Translations under genes and position numbers: made by a program
The notes under the pieces: generated by a model
Database searches by the model: none
Seen by the model: the letters and a program-made list of their open reading frames with translations, nothing else
Told to the model about the DNA's origin: nothing
Part shown: positions 11,840-23,269 of the stretch, one piece after another
Layout: the number at the start of each line of letters is the position of its first letter
Numbering within the stretch: position 1 is the first letter of the stretch
Assembly (NCBI GenBank): GCA_946122785.1
Contig: CAMGYJ010000011.1
Span: 36,606,513-36,670,512, forward strand
Direction: 5' to 3'
DNA: 64,000 nt
DNA from: Linum tenue
Lineage: Eukaryota > Streptophyta > Magnoliopsida > Malpighiales > Linaceae

Positions 11840-14250
11840 CTGTTAAATTTGTGAGAAACTAGGTCATAAGACACGAAAGTGTAAGAACAAGTTTAACCTA
11901 GTGTTAACTTGACTAAATAAGAGGATTTGGTGGTAATAATCACTAATGGGGTGATAGGCCTTAATGGCAATTCTGAAAAAAATGGTGGTTGGATATTGAC
12001 GCCTCAAGGCATGCATATGATAAATTAGCTAAGCTCAATCATGCATTGAGGCATATTGAAGGAGGAAGTGTTGTTGGGCAAGACCCTCACCACTATTGTT
12101 GATGGTTCTGGAAAAGTGGAAGAGAATCCTGCCTCTAGAAAGTCATTGACTATCCTAGATGTAAGGAATTGCTAAGTAGATAAGATAAATTCTTCCAAGT
12201 GTGTCTGTGTGAAGAAGTAGCATATCTTATATCGCATTCCCATATTATTAGATGCTTGAGAAAATATGAATTTTCTATATCCAAGCTAAATGACCCATAA
12301 TATGTGATTAGCGAATCAGAATAAATAGATCTGATTTATGTGGGTAAACTTGATGGAAAAGACAATAAACAATTTATTGCTCTTTAGAGTGCTCTGATTG
12401 TCTGACTAGTTATTTGAAATGGTTTGAAATGCCTAATTGCATTATGATTGCACTGATTATTCGATATGTGGATGCATGTGGTAGCGTTAGAAAATCAGTG
12501 TAGCATGATAACTAGAAGAGCATATGAGTGTGTAAGTTATTATAAAACACATAAGCCTATGAAACGAAATACTCATTAGTTTGTGAAAGCCATTGATGTC
12601 AATTGATTCCATTTATATTAAGAAATAGTGGGGTGATATCCTGCCTACTATTAGAAATAATGGATAACTAGTGGGGGTGATGAATCTGAGTATGAACTCA
12701 GAAGAGACAAATGAACCATAAATCACGAAAGGATTTTGGTTATGAATTTGTTATTTACACCATAAGAAAGAAAGATCCTACAATTCTGCTAGAAGTTCGA
12801 ACTTCCATAAAGATGCAGAATTGTGGAAGAATCCATTATTAACGAAATGGAATTATTGGAGTCTAATAAGACTCAAAATCTTGTAGAGTTACCTCTTGGT
12901 TGAAAAGCCTTGGGTAATATATCGATAGAATCGAACAAGATTTGGCATTTGAGAATTACCTCTTGGCAATGAAGTCATGGGTAATAAATGGATTCTTAAA
13001 AGAAAAGTGAAACCTATTGGTTTAGTTTATGAGTATAAGGATCGCCTAATAGCTAAGGCTTTAAGCGAAAAGGAAAAATTGTAAATTTTCTTGTTATCTA
13101 TTCACCATATGTAGAATAACATCCAGGTATGTTCTGATTGCTAATGTTGTGCGTCAGATGGATTGTTAAACATGTTTCTGTGAATGGTGATTTAGATAGG
13201 AAAATCTACATGAGACAACCTATAGGGTTGTTATTCCTGAACATGCTTAAGGAGTCTATAGTTAGACAAATCATTGTAAGATTTGAAATAGACTCTAAGA
13301 CGATGGCATGAATAAACTGGTTCTCTCTCATGGTTTTAAAAGTGAAAGTGACAAGTGCATTAGAGTGACACTTGCATTATGAATGACACGTCGATCTTTG
13401 GTACAAAGACTCGTGATGTCAATATTGAAAAACCATGATGGTTGAGAATTTTGAATGTGAAGGATCTGAATGAAACAAATGTTATGCTTAGAGATCCTAA
13501 TAACTAGGAATATACAAGATGTACACCTGCATAAATGTTTGATGATGCTCGTATAAATATTTAAAGAGCACCAAAGACGGTGTAAGAAAGTAAGAACATA
13601 CTAGCATCGACAGTCTGCGAGAGGCAGCTGATAAACATGAGACCCGACATAGTGGGGGTACTTGGCAGGCTTACTGATTGTCCTAGTATGAAGCATTGAA
13701 ATGCTATTGAAAAGGGTCATGAGACACCTTAAAAGAACAGGAAAAAAAACTTGGTATTTGTGATCAAAGGTTTTGCTGTATTGGTAGGGTATAGTGATGC
13801 GGATTAGAATACCCTATAGAGGACTCCAAGACAACAAGAGGATGTGTTTTAAAACATCGATAGAGAAGCTATGTCTTGGAAGTCTAAGAAGTAAACGATC
13901 CTGGCTCAATCAACTAAGAAATCAGGAAATGATAGAACTAGCAATGGCTAGTAAAGAGGAAAGTTGATTGAGAGGGTCACTACTAGAGATTCCCTTATGG
14001 GAAAGACCGATCCCTCCAGTAGTTGATTCATTGTGATAGCACCGCAGCTATTACTAAAGAAGGGAACCGGTTCTAGAACGAAAAGAGACGACAAATTCGT
14101 CGTAAGCACAGTACTGTAAGAGAACTCCTAACGATAGGAGCAATGAGGGTGGATCTTGTAAGGTCCTAACAGAATCTAGCTGATCCTTTGACGAAAGGAT
14201 TATCTAGAGAGAAAGTCCAAAATATCGCCAAGGGTATGAGACTTATGCCT
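11840..14250 (+). pseudogene. Decayed Copia gag-pol
   Basis: Short stretches of Copia polyprotein remain in changing frames, separated by stops. They are a CCHC knuckle piece (EKLGHKTRKCKN, about 11851-11890), a protease-region piece (DASRHAYDKL, about 11998-12030) and an integrase-region piece (DLICVGKLDGKD, about 12333-12370). An RNase H piece (GYSDAD, near 13788) is followed by AMSWKSKK (about 13870), EIPLWERPIPPV (near 13990) and the C-terminal ADPLTKGLSREKVQNIAKGM equivalent near 14180-14240. Stops and shifts are far too many for expression, in sharp contrast with the nearly identical LTRs. Confidence 0.8.
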
Positions 14251-14768
14251 ACCGAACCACGGATTACAAGTGATGGTAACCCGACCCGATAGACTGGAGA
14301 TCCCAAGAAACGGGCTCAATGGGTAATAACAAGTCATGAGTAATATTGAGAAAAGTTCATGCATAGTGAAGCATGAATCCCAAAGCCTTGGAGGATGAGT
14401 TCAACTCTTAATGAGATCTATACTCTATGTGGAGTGGAGTACTTTACTTTGGGGGTACTCCTGATAGACTCACCTATGTGAATATGGGAGTGAGGCCGCT
14501 CCCTATGGAACTTTGGAGGCACAAAGTTGCTAGAGCGTTCACTAAAGCGGGATACCGTGCATGGCCATAAACGCACGGCCTATGAGAGAATATCACTCAA
14601 TGAAAAGATCCGGCGTGCTACATTGTCTGAGATAGGGTTCAAGACTACGAGTCACCCTTATGAAATCGGAAGTGTAACCACTACGCTAAGGTTCAAATCT
14701 TCGCGATACCTTAGTTTATGCCCGATCTTATGGAACTGTTGATGCTCAGAGATAGTTTCAAAACTATT

Positions 14769-14780
14769 CAAGTGGGGGAT
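14769..14780 (+). promoter_or_regulatory. Polypurine tract of first Copia element
   Basis: AAGTGGGGGAT directly abuts the 3' LTR, the expected position for plus-strand priming. Confidence 0.75.
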
Positions 14781-15257
14781 TGTTGGGAATGAATAGCTTT
14801 GAAAGCTATATTGAATTAATTATCCCGTATTCTTTCTAGATACGAAAATAGATGGATAATTAATAAAAGGAATATTATGGAGATAATTAGGAATAATTAT
14901 CTTAATAGATTATATTTTAATTGTGGGAGTAATTATCTCCCTAATTAAAATATGACTTATTCCCAAAGAAAGAGGGAATATTCTGGGTTTTCTGCTCCTA
15001 TAAATAGGAGACGCCCCAGACCCTCTAAATACACCTCAGAGAGCAGAAACACGAGATAGAGAGTGAGTTCATAGAGCTCCGGTTTTCGCACAAAACCGAT
15101 GAGCAACAAAATAAGAATGAATGTTTTATCCTGGAGGCGACCGACTGACAGTCTGCCGTGCGCAACGAAGGCAGTGCCGCGAACGTCTTAAAGAGAGCGA
15201 CCTAGTCCGCGACTCAGCCAGATCGGTATCCCTAATTTTTCTGTTCGGTTTCTAACA
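14781..15257 (+). repeat. 3' LTR of first Copia element
   Basis: 477 bp, TGTTGGG...TAACA. It is followed by AGATG at 15258-15262, the right copy of the target duplication. Confidence 0.92.
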
Positions 15258-15262
15258 AGATG

Positions 15263-15935
15263 GAGCATAATATCAAGGAAAGTCTAGGATAGCAGCTCCA
15301 GTAACTTCCGATACCAATTTATTTAGACAGAACAGAATAGCATGTTGATATTCAATCCTTTGGACAACCTTAACATTCCGAAGACACAATGGTCAATTTC
15401 GAAACTAAGTGGACAGGATAAGATCTGGACTGTATTAAAACAGTTCTAGGCCAGAAGGCCTTAATGCCGCATGACGCTGGCTATTCCAAATTGGGATCTA
15501 GGTGATTGTAAGAAGACGAGAACCTTTTCAGGAGAGTTTGATAAGACAGTGTTAGAATACCTGGGGATGCCCAAATGTTGTCCCGATCGAAAGGGATGAC
15601 AAGCTACCGTTGATTATCGTTTCGGGAATGGACGCAATAGGGGAAATGTTGGAGAAAAAGCAGCGGTGGAAGGTGGACGGCGTTGGATCTGATGCGGCTA
15701 CGGCGGCGATAGCGAGACTCACTAGGGCGATTAGATCCGGTCTAATCTGAGATCCACTTCCTAGATGTTAGCTTGGTCGAAACTGGTGGCTAGGCTACCG
15801 GACGGAATACAGGATCAGAAGAGCTGAAGGGGAAAGCAGGTGGAGCATGGAGATACGGTTGTGGAGACGGGCGACGGATTCCACCGGCAGGCCAGCCTTA
15901 CTTTACAGAACCATTTGAGGGTAACGATAGAAAGT
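15263..15935. other. Unassigned region between the Copia element and the auxin-receptor fragment
   Basis: No LRR coding sequence of the neighbouring AFB fragment was found. Near 15310-15330 the minus strand reads TTGGTATCGGAAG, loosely like a tRNA-Met primer site, so this may be remains of an older retroelement into which the Copia element inserted. I see no intact gene. Confidence 0.3.
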
Positions 15936-16046
15936 CTAGTGGCTTGCTTGGCTAACGATGATGAAGAGTGCCCTTACCGCCAGAGAGGATTCAAATAGAG
16001 AGAGGAAGTTGAATAGACAGATTAGAACAGAGAGAGTTAGAACCAA

Positions 16047-16586
16047 TCCCTTGATCCCGTTCTCTTGTATGTCCAGCTCACTCAGATTCTTGCAATGTGC
16101 GGCGACGGCGGCGAGTCCGGCGGTGCTGAATCCATCGCAGCTGTGGAGAGACAGAGCTTTGAAATTAGGGAAGTTAAGAGCCAAAAACTCCAGGCTCTCG
16201 TCGGTGACCCTCATTCTCTTGAGCCGGAGCTCCTGGAGGAAAGGATACTCGGAGGCGAAGAGTGGGAGCCAGGGGCGGACGTCGGCGCCCCAGTTGTCCG
16301 GGACGAGGTTGAAGTCGGAGAATCTGGGCTTCCCCTTGAGCGTGACACTCCGGATCCTGGGGAAGCGGCGGGCGACGATCTCCGGGGAGACGGAGTAGCA
16401 GTTCCCGATGAAGACGTGGCGGCGGGACCAGCTCTCGGCGGTGTACCAGTCCTTGTAGACGAGGGAGACGGCGCTGCGGTCCTTGGGGGACCCGAGCAGG
16501 GCCAGGACCCGCTCCAGGACCTCGTTGGGGGAGAGAGTCGGCTCGTCGGAGGAGATGCTCCGCTGCTGCTTCGGGCTCCGATCCAT
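16047..16586 (-). pseudogene. TIR1/AFB auxin-receptor F-box protein, first-exon fragment (AFB6-like)
   Basis: TIR1/AFB proteins are SCF ubiquitin-ligase subunits that bind auxin and recruit Aux/IAA repressors. Read on the minus strand from ATG 16584-16586, the F-box region contains SPNEVLERVLALLGSPKDRS. The family hallmarks VFIGNCYSVSPEIVARRFPR, LKGKPRFSDFNLVPDNWGA, LRLKRMRVTDESLEFLA and SCDGFSTAGLAAVAAHC follow. Similarity ends at DIQENGI near 16047. The frame then runs through 36 unrelated residues to a stop at 15936-15938. The later LRRs, which carry most of the auxin pocket, are absent for at least 6 kb downstream. AESWSR and VSPEIVARRFPRIRSVTLKGKPRFSDFNLVP suggest the AFB6 branch, from memory only. 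Upstream M at 16670 is also in frame. A functional gene would need a very long intron; a truncated copy is more likely. Confidence 0.8.
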
Positions 16587-17199
16587 GGCGGAGATCCCCC
16601 GCCGATGGAGGGGAAATGGTGAGACAGAGAGAGAGATAGGTCGACCGAAACTTGATCGAACTAAAGGCATCCTTCTACATTTTGATGAATTAACAGCTTT
16701 TATTCGGCTAACTCTTTAAGTTGTTAGTATATGCTAACAGAGCTGGATGACATGCCACGTCGGTGAGCCGCGATCGGAGAAACATGGCTGATCGGAGCCG
16801 TCGCGTGAGGGGAAAGAGAGTTGAGGGATACGACTGGCCCAAGCACAAGCGATTTTGGACAGATATGTGGGGTCCAAAAATTCAAAAAAACTCACATTTT
16901 CTTCCGTCTCCCTTTCTCTATCCATCATTTCGCCGATTTCCCCTTTTCTCTCCCAATAACGCACAAAAACCTCTTTGTCGAGGCTTGCGAGGATGACGAC
17001 GGCGGCGACGAGGGTTGCAAGGAAGAAGACGGCACCTCAAGGAGAAGATGTCGATTCCAAGCACCACCGGTGAAGGAAGAAGACATCGACCGAGCAAGAA
17101 GGAAGACGTCGACACCCATAGCGCGAGGAAAACGACGACACCGTCTGCGAGGAGAAGAAGGTTGTTGAGGTAGGCATCTTCCTTTCTCCTGATTCATTG

Positions 17200-17960
17200 A
17201 TTCGACGGGATGGTTTCATGGATTCGATCATGGTTTCAAGATTTTGGGGATCTGTGATTCTTTCGATTTGGGGGATCTGGGATTCTGTGTGGTTGAGATA
17301 TGAGTTTCGATTTGCAGGTTCCAGGATTCTTGTTGACCTAGGAGCTAGGATATTATTTAGCAGGCCTGGAATACCAGTTTGTTGAATGTTGATATTGTTT
17401 GGGGGTTCTAGTTTTTGCTCGTTAATTTGGTAGTTTGTTGAGATATGGATCTGGGATTTTGTGTGGCTAAGATCTGAGATTCGATTTGGGGTTTCGGGAT
17501 TCTTGTTGATCTGGGATATTATTTAGCATGCCTGGGATAGTAGTTTGTTAAATGTTAATATTGTTTGGGGTTCTAGGTTTTGCTCGTAATTTGGTAGCTT
17601 GTTGACATGTGATATTATTTAGCAGGATTGGGATACGAGTTTGTTGAATGTCAATATTGTTTGGGGGTTCTGGGTTTTGCTCATTAATTTGGTAGTTTGT
17701 TACCTGGGATATTATTTAGTTGTCATGGGATATGAGTTGGTTTAATGTGGATTCGAATTTAGAGATTCTAGGTTTAATGTGGATTCGAATATTAGCAGAC
17801 CTGGGATATTATTTAGCGGGTCTGGGATACCTGTTGGCTGATAGTGAATATTGTTTTGTAATTGATTGTTATGATATTAGTTTTAGATGTCTGGGTATTA
17901 GTCAGCTTAGTGTGGATATTAGTTCGCTGGTATTGTTTCCGACTATTGTGTACTAGGGAG
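17200..17960. repeat. Diverged tandem repeat (GGATATTATTTAG units)
   Basis: A unit containing TGGGATATTATTTAGCAGG followed by TTGTTGAATGTTAATATTGT recurs near 17348, 17513, 17609, 17706 and 17795. Spacings are about 165, 96, 97 and 90 bp. Copies differ by many substitutions and gaps. Small ORFs in it only follow the repeat. Confidence 0.7.
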
Positions 17961-18209
17961 TAAGAACAACGCCATGAAGTAAAACGTCTGCGAAGTGACT
18001 ACGACTCGAAGGACCATCACAGTATCATCATGTAGAAAAGCCACAAATTGGTGTTATTATTTAATTTTATGTATAATTGCTGGACATAAATTGGTGTAAT
18101 TATTTATTGTGGTGTAATCAATTTCGGGTGGATGACTTATTTTGGGGTTTTGTAAAACATTAGTTAAATGATGGATATTGAATTGGTGAAGGATGGAATA
18201 ATGGTTCAT

Positions 18210-19010
18210 TTCAAGTATTATACAAATTTATTAGATAAACATTCACATAAAACAAATATTAAAATCACCCAGACTAATATTCGACCGTCGCAGACTACTA
18301 ATCATTTATACCAAAACAAATATTCGCACTAAAAAGCCTAATATCCACCACACACAGACTAATACCCAGACCGCTCATACAAATATCTTACCACAAGAAA
18401 ATAATATCCATTAATACCAAAAATAATAGCTCCATCACCTAAGACTAATATCCACTAAACACAAACTAATATCATACAATAGAAGACTAATATCTGTCTA
18501 TACACACATATATTCACACATTATAGACTAATAACCTCTCATACATAATGATATCATATCATCACATACAAATATTGAATCACCCTACATCGTGTTCATA
18601 ATAATTTTCACAATATTTTCTTCTAAATCCTAAGCCTAAACCAAAACCCGAACACTAAACCCTAAATTGGTGTAATAAGTTTCCAATGATACAAATTAAG
18701 TAGATAAACATCCACAGAAAACAAATACCCAAACCACCCAGACTAATATTCGACAGTCGCAAACTAATATCCGTTCAGCATAACATATATTCACACTACC
18801 CAGACTAATATCTAGTCATCCTAAAATTAATATTCTCAGTATCACAAACTAATATCGACCACACACCGAATAATATCCGACTACACAGACAAACACCCAC
18901 ACATTACAAACTAATTTCCTCCCATCATATAATAATATCCTATCACCACAAACAAATATCAAACCATCCTACATAGTGTTCACATTCATTTCCACAATAT
19001 CATCTTCTAA
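18210..19010. repeat. ACTAATAT-rich block present as two diverged direct copies
   Basis: The segment from about 18210 (TATTATACAAATTTATTAGATAAACATTCAC) to 18640 is repeated from about 18680 to 19010 in the same order. Both end in CATCGTGTTCA or CATAGTGTTCA and a TTTTCACAATAT motif. Each copy is made of short irregular units with ACTAATATCC at roughly 25-40 bp intervals. Confidence 0.65.
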
Positions 19011-19180
19011 ACCATAACCATAAATTCTAAGCCATAAACTCTAAACCAAAACCCTAAAACTGAAACCCTAAACCATAAACTCAAACCCCAAACACTAAGC
19101 CCTAAAACAAAACCCGAACCCTAAAACCTAAACACTAAAGACCCTAACCTTAAATCCTAAATCCTAAACACTTTTGGATT
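19010..19180. repeat. Degenerate telomere-like CCCTAAA tract
   Basis: About 170 bp of imperfect (C)CCTAAA/CCATAAA/CACTAAA heptamers on the + strand, with a shorter run near 18640-18665. This is the plant telomere motif in diverged, interstitial form. Confidence 0.6.
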
Positions 19181-19449
19181 TTTTGGATACAAATTCGGCA
19201 CTTTTCCTTCCTCTCCCAATCCCGCCCAAACCATGATGGACCCAGCGCCACCTTCCTTAGCTCCGTCAGCTGGGCCTACTTCCACGCCCACGCCCAAGTC
19301 CAAAACTAGCTCACTTAAGTGAGCCACTACAAGCCCGCAATCCTCCTCCCTTAAATCACATATGGGCCAACGTGGCCATCATATGGACCGTGTTAGTATA
19401 TACTAATGAATCTGCTTGTTAGCATATTAACTTTTTTGCTAGTCACCAT

Positions 19450-19800
19450 GGTTAAAACTCGAAGACAATTACCAACTCTAGAGTGAATCGATTGACGTAC
19501 TGCTGCGCACTAAGAACAAGTTGGGTTTCGTCTTTGAAAACATTGAACTACATGGTCCATCCCATGGGACTTGGGTTCATGTGAATGGTAAAATCGTATG
19601 TTGGATTAAAAGCTTGGAATTATCTCAAAGACATCGTTCACTACATGAGAAACATTAAGGTGGCATAAGAAGCTTGGAATTATCTTAAGTCCACGTTTAG
19701 TTAATGTGAGTCGGTTAGAATTGCAAAACTTCAGGAGAAAATTGATTTGGCTAAAAAAGGGAACCAGACAATTAGTATTGTACTAACTAAGTTGCTATCA
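19450..19800 (+). pseudogene. Copia gag fragment, decayed
   Basis: A frame near 19505 reads LRTKNKLGFVFENIELHGPS and then WVHVNGKIVCWIKSLELSQR. This matches the start of Copia gag (R.ALR.KNKLGFVDG...W..CN.MVI.WI.NSLS). Stops follow, and a further diverged piece runs to about 19800. No LTRs were found nearby. Confidence 0.6.
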
Positions 19801-19822
19801 TCTTATTTTGGTTAGTTACTTT

Positions 19823-20437
19823 TAGGGCCGCAAATGAGTCGAGCTGCTCGCGAGCGGCTCAGCGTTCGACTCAAGAAAATCTCGTTCGAAACTCGACTCG
19901 TTAATAAATGAGCAGCTAACCTTTGTTAAGCTCGTGAAGCTCGCGAGCTAGCTCGACTCGATGGCTTGTTGAGCTAAACTCGTGAGCTGGCTCGTTTAGA
20001 GCTCATGATATGTCTCAACATGTGCCTAGAGAGCCAACTCGATTACCAACTTATGGACGAATCAATCTATATCTTATAATTTTAATTCGTATGGTTGTTA
20101 AATTATATATCTCGCCATATATAAAGTTTAGCACGTCGAGTATGTGAGCAAATATATCTTATTTTCTATTTTAAAAAGAAATTATGTATCATAGATTGCT
20201 TCGATACTATGAAATAATATGATTTGGAGTAGTTAAAATTTATTAACTAAATGATATATGATACCAACAAAGTATAATATGAGATTAGCTAACAAAATAA
20301 ATTATATGTATCATGATATACAAAATGAAGTACCAAATAAAAGTCAATATTTTAGCAAGCAAGCTAGCTCGAACTCGACTAGTTTATTAACGAGCCGAGT
20401 TCAAACTGGGATAAAACTCGGCTCATTTGCGGCCCTA
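19823..20437. mobile_element. hAT-type MITE with TAGGGCCGCAAATGAG ends
   Basis: 615 bp. The left end TAGGGCCGCAAATGAGTCGAG and the reverse complement of the right end TAGGGCCGCAAATGAGCCGAG form the TIR. GTTACTTT lies at 19815-19822 and again at 20438-20445, an 8-bp target duplication as in hAT elements. The subterminal DNA is rich in CTCG/CGAG motifs. No transposase is encoded. Confidence 0.88.
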
Positions 20438-20445
20438 GTTACTTT

Positions 20446-21819
20446 TGCACACAGTTTCACTGCATTGTTTTTTTTATCAAGAAAATCTCCTTCCATTAAG
20501 AGAGAAATTAAGAAAACCAAATAAAAGAATGAAGGATTCACCGGTTACGATCTCACAACCTCGCTTTGACCAAACTACTCTCCTTTTCTAACTAGTTTTT
20601 TACCCGGCCGATTGGCCGGAAAATTTCATTTTATCATTTATATAAATTAATTTATCTACATGTATAAAATCTTTTTAATCTTCTAATTTTTTATGCTCAC
20701 GCTTCAAAAGTGAGTATGCTATATGTTCATATTAAAAATTCTCAATATTTAGCACACTCACCTATGATCTTCATAGGTTTTGATTATCTAATAATAAACC
20801 ATATTTTAAAGGTTTATCCCGTCACATTTAGAATAGTATACAAAAGTTTGTCAACCAAGCTATTCAAATTTCTAATCTTATAAAACATCTAAAATTTCGT
20901 GATTCTCGAGTGAGGACAAACTCTCAAACAATTATTAAGAGTCCATATTATTGGATAAAGATACTTGATTACTCGATAAATTGTGTTTATCCAAGTGAAA
21001 CTTGACACATACCGTACCCCTTATTATGATCAACTTTCTAATCTTGACACATGTTTATGTGAATGTTCATTAAGTCTCTGCAGAGGATCTTATGTCAAAA
21101 TTTGTCTATCAAGACACTCAAATTTAGTATCTTATACAATATATTAATCAAATCTTTCAAACTTTTAAAATTATCAACCATACCTTTCAAAATACAAAGT
21201 ATTAGCCAAACGTTAACTCCCCATTATCATTTTTGTTAGTAATATTGACTCAACAACATGATGATGAGTTGGAGGAGACACATGACAATCAATATTGAAA
21301 ATTTTAGTATTTTAATTAAGAGAAGATTTACAAAATTATTAAAGATAACAGAGAAATGATTAATATTTGGTAGCGATACAAAATATTTGGTTAAAATTTT
21401 GAAAATTCTGAAAGGTATAGCTTTTAAATTTTATTTGCTCAATATGTACCAATTGATAATTCTTAAAATTTGTACTAACCCTCAGCACATGGAGTCACAT
21501 ACTCACAACCATGCAACCAAATGACTAATTAGAATTGCCTTGATCTCATGCTTATAAAGATTCTTCATTTTTAACCTAATAGCTCGGTTTAGAGTCTTCT
21601 AACTATAAAGGCTTGTAATGTAGAAGACATTCAACTATTAAATGAAAATTGTCAACCCATGTTTGATTAGTGGTTGATGAAACATAATGTTTATCGTACA
21701 TCGTCAACAAAGATTTCTCTAACATTCACACGTGCCATATAATACTTGTACATCATTAAGTTTCTATCCAGAACTTTTACTGTATAATACTTGTTTTATT
21801 TTATAGATATATTAATTAG
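20446..21819. other. AT-rich intergenic DNA
   Basis: 1.4 kb with no supportable gene, RNA or clear repeat. Confidence 0.4.
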
Positions 21820-21828
21820 AAATAAGAG

Positions 21829-22363
21829 TAAGGATGGCAATAGGCCGGGTTTGCCTAAACCATCCTCATCCTCATTCCCATTTTCAAATACCTAAACTCA
21901 TACCTGCCGCATACCCATACGGTGGAAGGTTTTACAAACTCATCTCCATACCGGCGGTTTTCGGATACTCATGGGTAATACCCGCCCCATAAGCTACTCA
22001 CCATAAAAAAATATGTAAATTTTTTTGGTACTACCTGCCCAAAAGTATGGAACTGATACATAAGTGGATGAAATTACGATTTGGTTGCCATCAATTATAT
22101 TTTAAAACTTTGTTTTTCTTTTAATAACCCTTCCTTCTATTGACAAATTACAATAGACTCGTTATTTTTTCTGCATATAACAAATGATCCTCGGCGGGCG
22201 GGTTTGGGTATGGGTATGGGTCGGGGGATTTCAAAACCATATCCGCCCATCTCCATAAATTTTTTTGCGTGTTTTACCCATACCCAATCAATGAGAAGAT
22301 TTCCGCATTGACTGGGTCGGAGGCGGTTGTGCACCTGCGGCCATGGATTTGGTTGCCATCTCT
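21829..22363. mobile_element. hAT-type MITE (AGGATGGCAA ends)
   Basis: Ends read TAAGGATGGCAA and TTGCCATCTCT. AAATAAGAG flanks both sides (21820-21828 and 22364-22372). The interior is made of diverged GGGTATGGGTA / TACCCATACCC motifs in opposite halves. The same family appears better preserved at 59395-59947. Confidence 0.8.
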
Positions 22364-22372
22364 AAATAAGAG

Positions 22373-22817
22373 AGTGTTTAATTGTCAAAAATATAAAATA
22401 ACATAGTTCGTTTATGAAAGTTGATTGATTTTCTAACAATTATTTTCTTTATTTCTATCATTATATTTTGTTTGAAATTAGTAGAAATTTTGCTTATAAA
22501 AATTTAATAAGATATTTTTTGTTTAAACAAATGTGATATATCACTCTACAAACATTAGCCTTTTTCTACAAACATAGATATAATACAAAAAAAAAAGAAT
22601 TATTGAATAAAAGAAAACACCATTAAAAGAAGAGAGAGATAACTTCATAAATAACTCATTAACTAACTCCATAAAAAAATTATGTGGCAAGAAGTTGTTT
22701 TTGAACAACCATAACATATAGTAAGATGTTGATTTTCTCCCTCTTTCTGCGAGTTAGTTCTAGTTGCATTGTCTTATTATTTGGAGTTTTAATTAGTCGT
22801 GAAATTTCATAGACAAT
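22373..22817. other. AT-rich DNA upstream of the tRNA gene
   Basis: No gene seen. Confidence 0.4.
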
Positions 22818-22901
22818 CCGACCTTAGCTCAGTTGGTAGAGCGGAGGACTGTAGTGAAGCAGTAGATCCTTAGGTCGCTGGTTCGAATCCGGCAGGTCGG
22901 A
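22818..22901 (+). tRNA. tRNA-Tyr (GTA anticodon) with an 11-nt intron
   Basis: The 84-nt gene folds as a cloverleaf. The acceptor is CCGACCT pairing AGGTCGG with discriminator A. The D arm is TAGCTCAGTTGGTAGAGC and the anticodon loop is CTGTAG...A with GTA. The T arm is CTGGTTCGAATCCGG. Eleven bases (TGAAGCAGTAG) interrupt it one base after the anticodon, the standard position for the plant tRNA-Tyr intron. A-box and B-box promoters lie in the D and T arms, and a TTTTT stop signal follows at about 22904. Confidence 0.96.
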
Positions 22902-23269
22902 ATCTTTTTACATTTTATTTCCAGGCAATTAAGTGTAAACGAATACCTGCAATTCTTTACAATGGGTCCAAAATCAACCACCAAGTGAAATTACACTATA
23001 AAGATTAGTTGGCATACCACAAATTAATCACCGAAGGCTAATGTTACAATATGTCTCACGGTAGAAATTTATATTGTTTCCCAATTTCCACTTGTTGCAA
23101 TATAGATATTAAATTTAACTTTTTAAATGCAAACACATATATTATCTGTAACTGTAAAAAAACTATCGATCATTGAGAACAGTTTAAGTCTAAGACATTT
23201 GATACAAAGTTTGTAACAATGCATTTTCCTCCTAACTCAAGGTTCTAGGGGTTTGTTTATAAGTTATAA
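22902..23269. other. AT-rich intergenic DNA
   Basis: No gene seen. Confidence 0.4.

Larger units (their letters stand above)
9795..15257 (+). mobile_element. Copia-type LTR retrotransposon carrying a DPH4-like host gene
   Basis: The 5,463-bp element is bounded by LTRs at 9795-10272 and 14781-15257 (TGTTGGG...TAACA) and by AGATG target duplications. By eye the LTRs differ at four bases and one single-base length change, so the insertion looks recent. The interior is odd. A normal tRNA-Met primer site (TGGTATCAGAGC) is not found behind the 5' LTR; instead there is DPH4-like gene sequence (10514-11096). Downstream comes a stop-riddled Copia gag-pol remnant, then a purine tract and the 3' LTR. 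The element cannot encode its own proteins, so mobilisation in trans is inferred. Confidence 0.88.
16718..19428. mobile_element. Possible terminal-inverted-repeat element of unknown class
   Basis: The left edge reads AAGTTGTTAGTATATGCTAACA, and the reverse complement of the right edge (19413-19428) reads AAGTTAATATGCTAACA, so they match apart from a 5-base gap. ACGT-containing motifs follow on both sides (GCCACGTCGG; GCCACGTTGG). Inside are a GC-rich stretch (16980-17165), diverged tandem repeats, ACTAATAT-rich DNA and degenerate CCCTAAA motifs. I could not define a target duplication, so boundaries and class are uncertain. Confidence 0.4.

Noticed and set aside
16065..16622. 185-residue plus-strand ORF over the auxin-receptor fragment
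   Set aside because: Antisense shadow of the GC-rich F-box exon; the minus frame carries all family motifs.
19010..19180. True telomere or chromosome end
   Set aside because: Motifs are degenerate and flanked by ordinary DNA; genes continue on both sides.
22818..22901. tRNA pseudogene
   Set aside because: All stems pair, the conserved bases are present and the intron is in the canonical place, so it is called functional.
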